Assembly (NCBI GenBank): GCA_029975295.1
Contig: JARKPK010000082.1
Coordinates: forward strand, 1 to 64,000
Direction: 5' to 3'
Length of the DNA: 64,000 nucleotides
Source of the DNA: Thermoguttaceae bacterium
GTDB lineage: Bacteria > Planctomycetota > Planctomycetia > Pirellulales > Thermoguttaceae
Position numbers and translations under genes: made by a program. Below, piece by piece: positions 45,835 through 57,179 of this stretch (position 1 is its first letter; each line of letters opens with the position of its first letter). The notes below the pieces were generated by a model. The model had not been told where the DNA came from. It worked only from the letters and a program-made list of their open reading frames with translations, and ran no database searches.

Positions 45835-46236
45835 GTCCGTCTCTTTCCGCGATTCGTTTCCCCCGGCGCCCAACAGCCGCGCCGCGTACGCCGCGGCGCG
45901 TTTCGCCCACGGAGTCGGGCGACTCGGACGGTCCGATCGATTGCGCCGATGGGGCCTATTGTAGGGGCTTTTCGCCCTCATGCAATCACGCCCGGTCCGA
46001 AAGGGCCGGTCGCCGTTGCTGGGCTTGCCGCCTGAAGCCGATCATTCTTTTAGGGCTCTGCCGCCCCGTGGAATGACGGCCCGCCGCAAACGCCAGACGC
46101 CGGACAACTGCCGGCAGGCGTATCCGCAATCGTTCGTTCAGCGCGGCCGCCGGCAAAACAACAAACAACACTGCTGAGAAAGCGGCCGCCGTCGCCGAAA
46201 CCGCCCAGTGCGATCCTTTCGTCGGGAGACGCCTTC
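45835..46236. other. Divergent spacer, nothing recognised
   Basis: About 400 bp lie between the MFS gene and the HEAT-repeat gene. A small imperfect hairpin (AGGGGC/GCCCT) lies near 45965-45980. No coding frame, promoter or repeat is supported. Confidence 0.35.
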
Positions 46237-47271
46237 ATGCCTTATGCGATTTCGTTTGCTGCCCGCCCCTTTCGTTGGCTTGGTCGGCATGCGCCCACCG
46301 AGCGGCGATTGGCCGTCGCTCTGCTTCTCGCGTTTCTGAGCCAGCCGATTGCCGGCGCCGCAGAGGCGTTGCCCGCCAAGCCCGAATCCGGATCGGCCGT
46401 GGCCGCCACGCTGACCGCGGCCTTGGCCGACCCCGATCGGCAGGTCCGCTTGGAGGCGGCTCGAGCCTTGGAACGAATTGGTCCCGGCTGCACCGACATG
46501 GTTGCCCGGTGTTTGCAGCACGGCGACGCTAGCGTTCGCGTCGGGGCAATCATCGTCTTGGCCCGTTTCGGCGCCGAGGCGAAACAGGCCGTGCCCGCCC
46601 TGATCCAATGCCTGAGCGACCCGGTGGTCGAGGTTCGTTTTGCGGCGGCTCGGGCGCTGCGCGCTGTGGGCCGCGAGGCCCAAGCAGCGGCGCCGGCGTT
46701 GTCGCGGTTGCTGGCCGACCCCGACCGCTTGGTGCGCATGAACTCGGCCGACGCGTTGGAGGCAATCGGCCCGCCGGCCGTTGCCCCGACAGCGGCGATG
46801 CTCGTTTCGTCGCCCGACGCCGCCGCGCGAATGGCCTCGGCGGATGTTCTCCGCCGAATCGGCGCCGAAGCCGCTCCCGCCGTGCCGGCGTTGGCCGGCG
46901 CGATGAGCGATCCTGCCCCCGAGGTGCGCAATGCCGCCGCCCAAGCGTTGCGGGCGATCGACCGAGCGTCGCTCCCGGCCGCCGCCGCCCTGGCAGCCGC
47001 CATGAACGATCCCGATCGAACCGTCCGGCTTTCGGCCGCCGGGGCCCTGGAGCGCCTGGGCACCGCCGCCTTGACCCATGTTGCGGCTCAACTGAACTCC
47101 AACGACTGGCAAACGCGCGCGCTGGCCATTCGCGTAATTGAGCTTTATGGCCCCGACGCCCGAGACGCCGCCCCCGCCCTTTCCGCCCGATTGCTCGACC
47201 CCGAGCCAGCCGTCCGCGAGGCCGCCGCCCGAGCCCTCCGGGCGGTTTTGGGGAAGGAGAGCTCGCCCTAA
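46237..47271 (+). CDS. Exported HEAT-repeat protein
   Basis: The 344-residue protein has an N-terminal signal (about 20-45, VALLLAFLSQPIAGAAEA). The rest is a solenoid of about eight HEAT/PBS-lyase-type repeats with consensus LADPDRQVRLEAARALERIG. Repeats recur about every 36 residues (for example SDPVVEVRFAAARALRAVG, ADPDRLVRMNSADALEAIG, NDPDRTVRLSAAGALERLG). Such arrays are scaffolds for protein binding rather than enzymes. GGGAG lies 8 nt upstream of the ATG. No neighbour suggests a partner. The repeats are close copies, which points to recent internal duplication. Confidence 0.85.
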   Translation: MPYAISFAARPFRWLGRHAPTERRLAVALLLAFLSQPIAGAAEALPAKPESGSAVAATLTAALADPDRQVRLEAARALERIGPGCTDMVARCLQHGDASVRVGAIIVLARFGAEAKQAVPALIQCLSDPVVEVRFAAARALRAVGREAQAAAPALSRLLADPDRLVRMNSADALEAIGPPAVAPTAAMLVSSPDAAARMASADVLRRIGAEAAPAVPALAGAMSDPAPEVRNAAAQALRAIDRASLPAAAALAAAMNDPDRTVRLSAAGALERLGTAALTHVAAQLNSNDWQTRALAIRVIELYGPDARDAAPALSARLLDPEPAVREAAARALRAVLGKESSP

Positions 47272-47525
47272 CGCAGAATTAATCGATGCCGCCCACGAAG
47301 TGAAGCTCGCCGTTCTTCCGTGATTCGGTCCGCCAAGCGGCGCGCAAGCGCAGGCCCCGACGCCGGAACCGTTGAGCAACCAAGCGGCTGTAAGCGCACG
47401 ATTGCGGGCCAGCTTGAACTAAACCGCTATCGCCCGAAACGCGGGTTCGCGCCGCCGGTTCCTGGCGGCTGGTGATCCCCCATTCGGCCGCAGGGCCGGT
47501 CGCCCCAAGCGAAACCTGAAAACGC
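47272..47525. other. Spacer upstream of the kinase promoter
   Basis: This is the left half of a 490-bp gap. No gene, repeat or terminator is recognised after the HEAT-repeat gene. Confidence 0.3.
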
Positions 47526-47554
47526 TGGCAGACCACCGGTGCGGCTGCTATGAT
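47526..47554 (+). promoter_or_regulatory. Candidate extended -10 promoter for the Ser/Thr kinase gene
   Basis: TGGCAG (47526-47531) and TATGAT (47549-47554) are 17 nt apart, with a TGC extension directly before the -10. The start site would be near 47561, about 200 nt ahead of the kinase ATG. Confidence 0.4.
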
Positions 47555-47761
47555 AAAGCCGGTGAGCGGAAACGGTCTTTCCAATCGGGCGTTCGCGCCG
47601 GCGCGGAAAACGTTCGACAAGGCGTGCGAACGAACCGGCGAGGGGAATCCTGTCGCCGGCGCTGCATCGCGGCGCCCCGGGAATGGCCGCTGTTGAGATA
47701 GCCGTTGCCGGAAGCCGAGATATTTAACGGCGACGACGGCCCTCCGCGGGGGCGGCACCTT

Positions 47762-49288
47762 ATGCCCAAACCCAACGTCCAAACTTTCGTCGATCTCGTG
47801 GAACGAAGCGGTCTGGTCGACAAAGACCAACTGACCGATGCGCTGATCGAAGCGAACAAAGCCACCGAGGGTCGGGCGCAAGACGACGTCGATCTGCTCG
47901 CCGAGCAGTTGATTTCGCGCGGGCTGATCCCCCGTTGGCAGGCCGAGCGCCTGCTCGAAGGCCGTTACAAGGGCTTCTTCCTCAAGCAGTACAAGCTGCT
48001 CAGCCAATTGGGCCGCGGGGGAATGAGCGCGGTCTATCTGGCCGAACACGTGCTCATGCATCGCCGCGTGGCGATTAAAATCCTGCCGAAAGACCGCGTG
48101 GCCGATAGTTCGTACCTCGCCCGCTTCCACCGCGAGGCCCAGGCCGCCGCCGCGCTCGATCACCGGAACATCGTTCGCGCCTACGACGTCGATCAGGACA
48201 ACGGCCAGCACTTCATGGTGATGGAGTACGTCGAAGGGCGCGATCTGCAACAGATCGTCAAACAAGAAGGCCCGCTCGACTATCCCACGGCCGCCGAGTT
48301 CATCCGCCAGGCGGCCGAAGGTTTGGCCCATGCCCATCAGGCCAACTTGATCCATCGTGATGTGAAGCCGGCCAATCTTTTGGTCGATCGGCGAAACGTG
48401 GTCAAGCTGCTCGACTTGGGCCTGGCGCGGTTCACGGACGAGGATCGCGCGTCGCTCACCGTGGCCTACGACGAAAACGTGCTCGGCACGGCCGACTACC
48501 TTGCGCCGGAACAGGCCATCGACAGCCATGGAGTGGACGCGCGCGCCGACATCTACAGCCTCGGGTGCACCTTGTACTTCTTATTGACCGGCCACCCGCC
48601 TTTCGCCGAGGGCACGCTGCCGCAACGGTTGATGGCGCACCAAAAGCAGCAACCGCCGAGCATCTACAACGATCGGCCCGACGCCCCGGCCGATCTGGTC
48701 GAAATTTGCATGAAGATGATGGCCAAGCGGCCGGAACGCCGCTACCAATCGGCGCGCGAGGCGGCTCAAGCGCTGGCTCAATGGCTGACTTCGCGCGGGC
48801 ACAAGATTCGCGCGTCGGAATCGAGCGCCGAATTGCCTGTTGCCCAAGTGTTGTCGATCAACGAGTCGGGGCGCGGTTCCGCTCTCGATCCGCGGCGGCC
48901 CGACTCGAAATCGGCGAACTCGGGCGATTCCGGCTCGGGCGGGCCGGTGCGCCGCCGCGATTCGAGCGTCGTGGGCCGCCCGCGAGAACTGACCGACACC
49001 GTTTCCCACCTCGAACATCCGACGGTCAAGGGTTTGCCGGGCCGCCGGGCTGATTCGCGCAGTTCCGAAAACGTGCTTTCCGGCAACCGCCCATCGGCAT
49101 CGAAAATCGTCGTTGCCGACGACCGCTCGCCCAGTTCGCGGGTGAAAAAGAACCCGTTGACCGATGAGCAACTGGCCGCCTACCTCCGCAAGCGCAAACA
49201 ACCGCCGGTGGTGCTCTACGCGATGATCGGCGCCGGCGCGCTGGTCGCGGTGATTCTGCTGATCCTGTTGCTGATTCGCAGTTTGTAG
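47762..49288 (+). CDS. PknB-type serine/threonine protein kinase, membrane anchored
   Basis: The 508-residue kinase has a planctomycete-style N-terminal segment (1-70, VQTFVDLVERSGLVDKDQL) before the catalytic domain at about 77-340. The glycine loop is LGRGGMSAVYLAEH, the ATP lysine is in VAIKIL near 105 and the catalytic loop is HRDVKPANLL near 198. The metal motif reads DLG instead of DFG, and the activation segment ends GTADYLAPEQ. A Ser/Arg/Asp-rich linker (about 345-470) leads to one C-terminal membrane helix (about 482-506). No PASTA or other sensor follows the helix. The ATG at 47762 has GGGGGCGG upstream. Confidence 0.9.
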   Translation: MPKPNVQTFVDLVERSGLVDKDQLTDALIEANKATEGRAQDDVDLLAEQLISRGLIPRWQAERLLEGRYKGFFLKQYKLLSQLGRGGMSAVYLAEHVLMHRRVAIKILPKDRVADSSYLARFHREAQAAAALDHRNIVRAYDVDQDNGQHFMVMEYVEGRDLQQIVKQEGPLDYPTAAEFIRQAAEGLAHAHQANLIHRDVKPANLLVDRRNVVKLLDLGLARFTDEDRASLTVAYDENVLGTADYLAPEQAIDSHGVDARADIYSLGCTLYFLLTGHPPFAEGTLPQRLMAHQKQQPPSIYNDRPDAPADLVEICMKMMAKRPERRYQSAREAAQALAQWLTSRGHKIRASESSAELPVAQVLSINESGRGSALDPRRPDSKSANSGDSGSGGPVRRRDSSVVGRPRELTDTVSHLEHPTVKGLPGRRADSRSSENVLSGNRPSASKIVVADDRSPSSRVKKNPLTDEQLAAYLRKRKQPPVVLYAMIGAGALVAVILLILLLIRSL

Positions 49289-49401
49289 AACCGCGAGCAA
49301 ACCGCCGCGATCGCCGCCCGCGGTGCGCGGTCCGGTCGCACCGGCAAGGTCTGTTGGTCTTGGGAAGGGCGCGAACCGAATTCCCTCCGCCGCGGCGATC
49401 G

Positions 49402-51981
<2,580 letters not shown>

Positions 51982-52068
51982 TCAACTCGCCCCAAACACG
52001 CCCGACTCGGCAAGCCGCCTGAGTCAATGATGTTCATTCGGCAGCTCGTCGGGCCGGCCGGCGCGGCA

Positions 52069-52380
52069 TCACGACAGTTTGCCCACTCGGAACCGCAAAT
52101 CGACCACCGGCCCGCCGGGCAGTCGGGCATTCAGCTTGGCGATGATCTCCGCTTTCATAAACCCCAACTCTTGCAGCAGCGCCGAATGAGCGGCCAACAC
52201 CTCGAGCTTGCCGCCGCGAAACGCCCCCAGGCGGGTTTGTTCGGCCAACCAGGGCCCTACCGCCTCGCGCCAGGCTGCTTCGCACTCCTCGGCCGTGCGC
52301 GTCCGGTTCAATCCGCGCCGAGCCATCAATTCGGCCACGACATTCCCAATCGGCTGCGGTTCGCCGCGTTCTCGGCCCAT
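52069..52380 (-). CDS. dciA: DciA-like replicative helicase loader (DUF721)
   Basis: The 103-residue protein belongs to the DUF721/DciA family, the ancestral bacterial loader of the DnaB helicase in species without DnaC or DnaI. The core has PIGNVVAELMARRGL near 8-22, the conserved Trp in AAWREAVGPWLAEQTR near 46-61, and FRGGKLEVLAAHSALLQELGFMK (region) at about 63-85. The start codon overlaps the dnaN stop (TGATG), so translation is coupled. Its place between dnaN and gyrB, near dnaA, is classical for DciA. Confidence 0.88.
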   Translation of the reverse strand: MGRERGEPQPIGNVVAELMARRGLNRTRTAEECEAAWREAVGPWLAEQTRLGAFRGGKLEVLAAHSALLQELGFMKAEIIAKLNARLPGGPVVDLRFRVGKLS

Positions 52381-53495
52381 CAGCCTTTTCCTCGCAACAT
52401 CGGCATGACCACGTACTGATAGTTGTCGCCGGCGGTAAAGAGCACCGGCGCATCCAAATCGCGCAACTCAACGCCCACAGACGTTTGCGATTCGAGCACC
52501 CGAAGGAACTCCGCCACGTACAACGGATCGAGCTCGACGCTCTGCCCCGGGCCCTCGTAGCTGATCGGCAGTTCCACCTGCGCGTCGCCAAGGTTCGGCC
52601 CCTGGCTGCTCAACACCAATCGCCCCGTCTCAAAGTTGAACTCTACCCCTCGATGCTCCTTATCGGTCACCACCGCCGCCTGCCTGACGCTGCGCAACCA
52701 CTGATCCACCGGCAGCTCGACGCGCAACTTGGCCGGGCTCTTCGGCAGCACGTCGCGCCATTGCGGAAACCGTCCCTCGAGCAATCGGCCGAAAAAGAGC
52801 ACCTTCGCCCCTTCCACCCAGAGACTATTGCCGTCGGCCGCAAAACGCACCTCGCCGTCCTCGTCGGCCAGCACCCGCTCCAACGATTGCATCGCTCGGG
52901 CGGGAACGATCGGATTGTTCCCGGCAGCGGGATTCTCCGCGCCGCCGCGCGCCGGACCATACAATGTTGCCAGCCGCCGACCATCGGTCGCAACGGCCGT
53001 CAGCTTCTCCGGCTCGATCTCCCACAACACGCCGCCCAACGCGTAGCGCCCGCTGTCGGTTTCAACGGCGAAAATCGTGCGGCGAATCATCTCGCGCAGC
53101 AAGCCCGCCGAAACGAAGCAACCGCCCTCGGGCGGCTTATCGAGCTCGGGAAACTCTCGCGGATCGATCGTCGGCAATTGGTACTTGCTCCATCGCCCGC
53201 GAACCAGCATCTTTCCGCCGTCGCCTTCGATGGTCACTTCGTCTTCCGAGCTTTCCCGCAAAATGGCGCCCATCGTGCTCAAAGGCAAAAGCGCTTCGCC
53301 GCCGGCGGCCACCTGCACGTTTTCCACCGCGACGCGCACGCCGATTTCCAAGTCGGTGCCAGTCAGCGTTGTTGCCTCGTCGCCGGCGACCAGTTTCAAG
53401 CAACTCAGGGCCGCCTTGGGCGAACGCGCCGAAGCGGCGGTGGCCGCCAAACTGAACGATTCCAACAGCTTCGCTCGATCACACGTGATCTTCAT
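52380..53495 (-). CDS. dnaN: DNA polymerase III beta subunit (sliding clamp)
   Basis: The 371-residue protein forms the dimeric processivity clamp. The N-terminus (MKITCDRAKLLESFSLAATA) and the end of domain III (LDAPVLFTAGDNYQYVVMPM) match the family, and three clamp domains of about 120 residues are evident. GGGA precedes the ATG. It ends overlapping the dciA start. A 432-bp spacer separates it from dnaA, so it may have its own promoter, although a shared transcript is possible. Confidence 0.96.
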   Translation of the reverse strand: MKITCDRAKLLESFSLAATAASARSPKAALSCLKLVAGDEATTLTGTDLEIGVRVAVENVQVAAGGEALLPLSTMGAILRESSEDEVTIEGDGGKMLVRGRWSKYQLPTIDPREFPELDKPPEGGCFVSAGLLREMIRRTIFAVETDSGRYALGGVLWEIEPEKLTAVATDGRRLATLYGPARGGAENPAAGNNPIVPARAMQSLERVLADEDGEVRFAADGNSLWVEGAKVLFFGRLLEGRFPQWRDVLPKSPAKLRVELPVDQWLRSVRQAAVVTDKEHRGVEFNFETGRLVLSSQGPNLGDAQVELPISYEGPGQSVELDPLYVAEFLRVLESQTSVGVELRDLDAPVLFTAGDNYQYVVMPMLRGKG

Positions 53496-53927
53496 GGTTC
53501 CCGTCTCGCTTTCTTCGATCCATCAACGTCTTCAGAGCCTTTTGTCCATTCGCTTTCGTTCTAAGATTCTCGGGGGCAATCCTGCCGCAAGGATCCTACT
53601 CTCTCCCGCCCGGCATCGATGTCTTGAGTTGTTCGCCCGCGGTTTGCTGCTTCGTTGCGGTTGCAATCAGCACATCTTTCCGGCCTGCTTCCTTCTTGCT
53701 TCTTGTTCTTAAGAAACAGAAGCAGTAGTAGGGCGACGGCCGAAAGTGATAGTCTTTTGCGATTCGTTGCCGCAATCGTCTCCGGGCCATGCAGTTGGCG
53801 GGCGACTCCTGCCTGGGAAAACCTGTCTGCCTCGCGTCAGTGATTTGTCGATCGCGTGTCGATGATGTTGGCAAGTGCCGCGTCCGACGGACGAAACCGG
53901 GTTTTGCCTTCGCACATTGAAACGCGA
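53496..53927. other. dnaA-dnaN spacer with AT-rich palindrome
   Basis: This 432-bp non-coding stretch contains a 26-nt imperfect palindrome at 53698-53723 centred on TTCTTAAGAA. No TTATNCACA-type DnaA boxes were found by eye on either strand. It is a candidate for part of the replication origin or for dnaN regulation. Confidence 0.4.
53698..53723. repeat. 26-nt AT-rich imperfect palindrome
   Basis: Outer arms GCTTCT and AGAAGC flank the perfect palindrome TTCTTAAGAA, with two mismatched pairs between. It is markedly AT-richer than its surroundings and lies midway in the dnaA-dnaN spacer. Confidence 0.55.
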
Positions 53928-55010
53928 TCAACACTCCTTCAACATGTTTTGCACGGCCGACACCGCTTGTTGCACTTCGACTTCCGTGAGCAGCATTTGC
54001 TTCAGCTTGTGATATCCGTGCGAGATGGTTGTATGATCTCGGTTGCCGAAATAGCGGCCCAACTCGGGCAACGTGCTGCCAGCGATCTCACGTGCAAGGT
54101 AGATGGCCGTGTCGCGGGCAACGACCACCGCGCGGCGCCGCGACTTGCTGCGCATTTGCCCCAAAGTAACCCCGAAGTGGCGAGCCGTTGCTGCCGCGAT
54201 TTCTTTCACAGAAGGCGTGCTCTTCCCGCCGAAGGTGGCCAGGAACCGTCGTGCTTGTTCCAGCGTGATCGGCCGACCTTCCAACGTCGCGCGCTCGCCA
54301 AGCTGTATCAGCGCGCCGAGAAGTTGCGGAGCGCTAAGCGGCAACCGATCGGCCAACAAGGCCACCGCGGCCGAGTCGATGACCAAACCCAAGGTGGCCG
54401 ACCAACGCTCGAGCAGCAACCGCCGCACCTCGTTGCCGGGCAACCGCACAGGCACGAGCAGCCCGCCATGAAAACGGCTGCGAAGCGCTGCGGCAACTTC
54501 CAACCAAGTCGAGGGCGGGCTCAATGCCGTGCCGATCACGCGCCGTCCGTCGGCGATCAATGCGTCGATCGTGTGCAACAGTTCCTCTTGTGCGGCCGTC
54601 TTGCCGGCCAAACGAGGAATGTTTTCGATCACCAGCAACTCCGCTTCACGATACTTCCGGCGAAAGTCCGTTGTGGCCTGGGCGGCGATCGCTTCGTGCA
54701 ATTCAAGGGCGAATTCGTCAGCCGCCACGCACTGAACCCGCCGCCGCTGACGCCCACGAGCCGACCATCCGGCGGCGATCCCCAACGCCAGATGCGACTT
54801 GCCCGAGCCGCTCGGCCCGAAAAAGAGCAACGGGTTGAAATGATCGTGCCCGTCGCCTTCGAGGACCGTTTGCACGGCCACCTCAGCCAAGCGGTTTTCC
54901 GGCCCGACGAGAAATTCCTCGCCGCGGCTGCTTGGTCGGCCACGCAAGGCCCCGCCCGTCAGGGTTGGGGTTGGGCCGGGCAACGGAAGCGAAACAACTC
55001 CGCAATCCAC
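53928..55010 (-). CDS. dnaA: Chromosomal replication initiator DnaA, short form
   Basis: The 360-residue initiator lacks the usual domain I and most of domain II. It begins shortly before GPENRLAEVAV and goes straight into the AAA+ domain (about 35-240). Walker A is FGPSGSGKSHLALG near 66. The Walker B region reads LLVIENIPRLAGK, where most DnaA proteins have DDIQFLAGK-type residues. Domain IV (about 265-360) has ARDTAIYLAREI and the DNA-contact signature FGNRDHTTISHGYHKL. The GTG at 55010 has GGAG 6 nt upstream; a TTG at 55037 is an alternative with a badly spaced site. Short DnaA forms of this kind occur in planctomycetes to my knowledge. dnaN follows. Confidence 0.9.
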   Translation of the reverse strand: MDCGVVSLPLPGPTPTLTGGALRGRPSSRGEEFLVGPENRLAEVAVQTVLEGDGHDHFNPLLFFGPSGSGKSHLALGIAAGWSARGRQRRRVQCVAADEFALELHEAIAAQATTDFRRKYREAELLVIENIPRLAGKTAAQEELLHTIDALIADGRRVIGTALSPPSTWLEVAAALRSRFHGGLLVPVRLPGNEVRRLLLERWSATLGLVIDSAAVALLADRLPLSAPQLLGALIQLGERATLEGRPITLEQARRFLATFGGKSTPSVKEIAAATARHFGVTLGQMRSKSRRRAVVVARDTAIYLAREIAGSTLPELGRYFGNRDHTTISHGYHKLKQMLLTEVEVQQAVSAVQNMLKEC

Positions 55011-55552
55011 TGGCGGCTCCGTCCTTCGGAGAATCAAACCTTCTCAGAACCAGCAAACGATTGGCCGACGAACACAAGCAAAGAACCGTTCACGGACACC
55101 AACCGCGCAATGCGCCCACCGGCTGGCCGTCTCTCTTGGCAACACGGGGAATAAACCGCTATTCTAACGGTTGATCGGCCTTTTCGGTAGTTGCCCGACC
55201 GTCGCCCCAAGGGCCTTTTTTTGCCGTCTCCTGCTCAGCAAATGCGCGATGCCGCCGGGCTAACAGGTTGGAGCGAGGTTCTCTCCAGACGGCCGTGCGC
55301 GCGGCGAATTGTTCGCTCGTTGAAAATTGCGCAATAGTGCGGTTTTCGCCGGCAAACGCCCCGCAAAGGTGGGTTCCAACAGCAGCCCTCGCCGGTGCCC
55401 GGTTCGAAAAAACGCCCGGCCGCAAACGGCCGCCCGAAGACGGCGACCGTCACTGGCCCGACCGGCCCGGGCAAAGGCGCGTGGATGGGCCCCGGCCTCC
55501 CCGTCCGAGGCGACTGCGTTGGCAACTGCCCTCTGATGACGAAAGACGATTG
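55011..55552. other. Divergent spacer between dnaA and rlmN
   Basis: This is about 540 bp. An AT-rich inverted repeat AACCG-N9-CGGTT (55154-55172) could be an operator for dnaA; on the minus strand its centre reads TTAGAATAG, a possible -10. No DnaA-box cluster was found. The remainder is GC-rich and featureless. Confidence 0.35.
55154..55172. promoter_or_regulatory. Inverted repeat upstream of dnaA
   Basis: Five-base arms AACCG (55154-55158) and CGGTT (55168-55172) flank a 9-bp AT-rich centre containing TAGAAT on the minus strand. The position fits an operator or -10 region of dnaA. No -35 match was found. Confidence 0.3.
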
Positions 55553-56629
55553 ATGCTCGACCCCCCGAACCAGCCCTGCCCATCTGCCCCGGCGCTCCCC
55601 CATTTCCGCGATCAAAGCGACGCCCAACTGCGCCAGTGGCTGGCCGATCGCGATGCGCCCGGCTTCCGGCTCGGACAGATTCTTCGCTGGGCGTACACGC
55701 GAGCGATCCCGGAGTTCGCCGCGATGACCGATCTGCCGGCCGACTTGCGCGCCCATCTGGCCGGCGCATTCCGTTTGTGGGTGTCGAAACCGGTCGCCCA
55801 TCGCAAGGCCGACGACGGCAGCGAAAAGCTCCTGCTCGAACTCGACGACGCGGCAACCATCGAGTGCGCCGTGCTCCGCGACGATCGCGGGCACTGCACC
55901 GCATGCATCAGTTCGCAAGTGGGCTGCGGAATGGGCTGCGCATTCTGCGCCAGCGGAATCGACGGCGTTGCCCGAAATCTCTCGACCGGCGAAATTGTCG
56001 AACAACTCCTGCAATTGAACTGCGCCGTCGCCTCGGCCGTCCCCCCGCAACGGCTCACGCACATTGTGGTGATGGGCATGGGCGAGCCGCTGGCGAACCT
56101 CGACGCCGTTTGGAACGCCCTCGAACGCGGCCGGGTCGCCCTGGGCATCAGCGCACGGCGAATCACGATTTCCACCGTCGGCCTGCCCCAGGGAATCCGA
56201 GAGCTGGCCCGACGGGGAAGCCAATACCACCTGGCCGTTTCCCTCCATGCCGCCACCGACGAACTGCGCAGCCGGATCGTGCCGGCCAACCGCCGCATCG
56301 GGCTGGCCGAGGTCATGGCCGCCGCCGACGAATATTTCAATATCACCGGCCGACGGGTGATGTTCGAATACGTCATGTTGGCTGGCTTGAACGATCAGCC
56401 GTCGCACGCCCATCAGTTGGTGGCCTTGCTGAAAGGGCGGCCGGCGCTGGTCAACCTGATTCCGCTGAACTCCGTGCCCGAGCTGCCCTACCAAACCCCC
56501 GAGCCTTCCGTCGTCGAGCAATTCGCCGCTATCCTCCGCCGGGGTGGGTTGAACATCGAAGTTCGACGCCGCAAGGGCGACCAGATCGACGCGGCCTGCG
56601 GCCAGCTCCGCCGCCGGCGCTCGCCGTAG
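55553..56629 (+). CDS. rlmN: 23S rRNA (adenine-2503-C2)-methyltransferase RlmN
   Basis: The 358-residue radical SAM enzyme makes m2A2503 in 23S rRNA and m2A37 in some tRNAs. The [4Fe-4S] motif is CGMGCAFC (near residues 124-131), preceded by the conserved ACISSQVG. MGMGEPLAN and TISTVGLPQGI follow in order. The methyl-carrying Cys is in DQIDAACGQL near the C-terminus. An N-terminal helical accessory domain (about 12-85) is present. The ATG at 55553 gives normal length; upstream extensions are not conserved-looking. It stands alone, divergent from dnaA. Confidence 0.95.
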   Translation: MLDPPNQPCPSAPALPHFRDQSDAQLRQWLADRDAPGFRLGQILRWAYTRAIPEFAAMTDLPADLRAHLAGAFRLWVSKPVAHRKADDGSEKLLLELDDAATIECAVLRDDRGHCTACISSQVGCGMGCAFCASGIDGVARNLSTGEIVEQLLQLNCAVASAVPPQRLTHIVVMGMGEPLANLDAVWNALERGRVALGISARRITISTVGLPQGIRELARRGSQYHLAVSLHAATDELRSRIVPANRRIGLAEVMAAADEYFNITGRRVMFEYVMLAGLNDQPSHAHQLVALLKGRPALVNLIPLNSVPELPYQTPEPSVVEQFAAILRRGGLNIEVRRRKGDQIDAACGQLRRRRSP

Positions 56630-56776
56630 TCGGTCCCCAGGCTGGGCAGAATGAACCGTTGATGGTTCTGCCAAACAGAAGCAACTCGCCGCCAACGAGT
56701 CGGGGGCGAACACCGGCGCCGGCCCTGCCGGCACAGCCCAGATGCCGACTTGTCTGGCGGAAGGGGAAATGGGCTT

Positions 56777-56855
56777 CTCTTGGCTCGAAGGGTGCAGCGG
56801 CTCGTCTCGGCTCATAGAGCAAAGCACGGCGGGACAAGCCCGCCGTGGCACCCGC
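56777..56855. repeat. 79-nt direct repeat copy 1 with terminal hairpin
   Basis: This copy matches 57101-57179 without gaps, with only scattered differences. Its right part holds a perfect hairpin, arms 56825-56833 and 56839-56847 (CACGGCGGG/CCCGCCGTG), with a 5-nt ACAAG loop. Confidence 0.75.
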
Positions 56856-56886
56856 TAGGTTTGCTGTGGCAGCCGCTTGTTTTGCG

Positions 56887-56938
56887 GCTGGGTGGCCGCG
56901 ATAGCTCGGCCATTGCGGGGCCGTAAGGCACAAGAGGG
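56887..56938. repeat. 52-nt direct repeat unit 1 with hairpin
   Basis: This unit is 45 of 52 identical to 56959-57010. Arms 56896-56904 and 56910-56918 form an 8-of-9-bp stem (one G-T wobble counted as paired) with a 5-nt loop. It ends in GGCACAAGAGGG like the second unit. Confidence 0.7.
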
Positions 56939-56958
56939 CGGAAACGTGCGACACTTTC

Positions 56959-57010
56959 GCTGGGTGGCCCCGATAGCTCTGCTATCGGGGTGCCGTGAGG
57001 CACAAGAGGG
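56959..57010. repeat. 52-nt direct repeat unit 2 with perfect hairpin
   Basis: Arms 56968-56976 (CCCCGATAG) and 56982-56990 (CTATCGGGG) pair perfectly around a 5-nt loop. Compared with unit 1, the third base pair is swapped from G-C to C-G, a compensatory change. Confidence 0.75.
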
Positions 57011-57063
57011 TTGGTTTGAAAGGCGTACCACCGGCGGCAGGGCAGCATCGGCCGATTGTGTGC

Positions 57064-57086
57064 CACTGCCGGCTTGCCCGGCAGTG
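57064..57086. repeat. 9-bp/5-nt hairpin
   Basis: CACTGCCGG (57064-57072) and CCGGCAGTG (57078-57086) pair perfectly around CTTGC. The geometry is the same as the other hairpins in this cluster, although the stem sequence differs. Confidence 0.65.
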
Positions 57087-57100
57087 CGGGGACTTGGTTG

Positions 57101-57179
57101 CTCTTGGCTCGGAGAGTGCAGCGGCTCGTCTTGGCTGTTGGAGTGAAGCACGGCGGGACAAGCCCGCCGTGGCACCCGC
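57101..57179. repeat. 79-nt direct repeat copy 2 with terminal hairpin
   Basis: This is the partner of 56777-56855. Hairpin arms lie at 57149-57157 and 57163-57171, with a stem and loop identical to copy 1. Confidence 0.75.

Noticed and set aside
53496-53927. DnaA boxes marking oriC
   Set aside because: Reading both strands I found no TTATNCACA-like sites or clusters here or in 55011-55552, so no origin is annotated.
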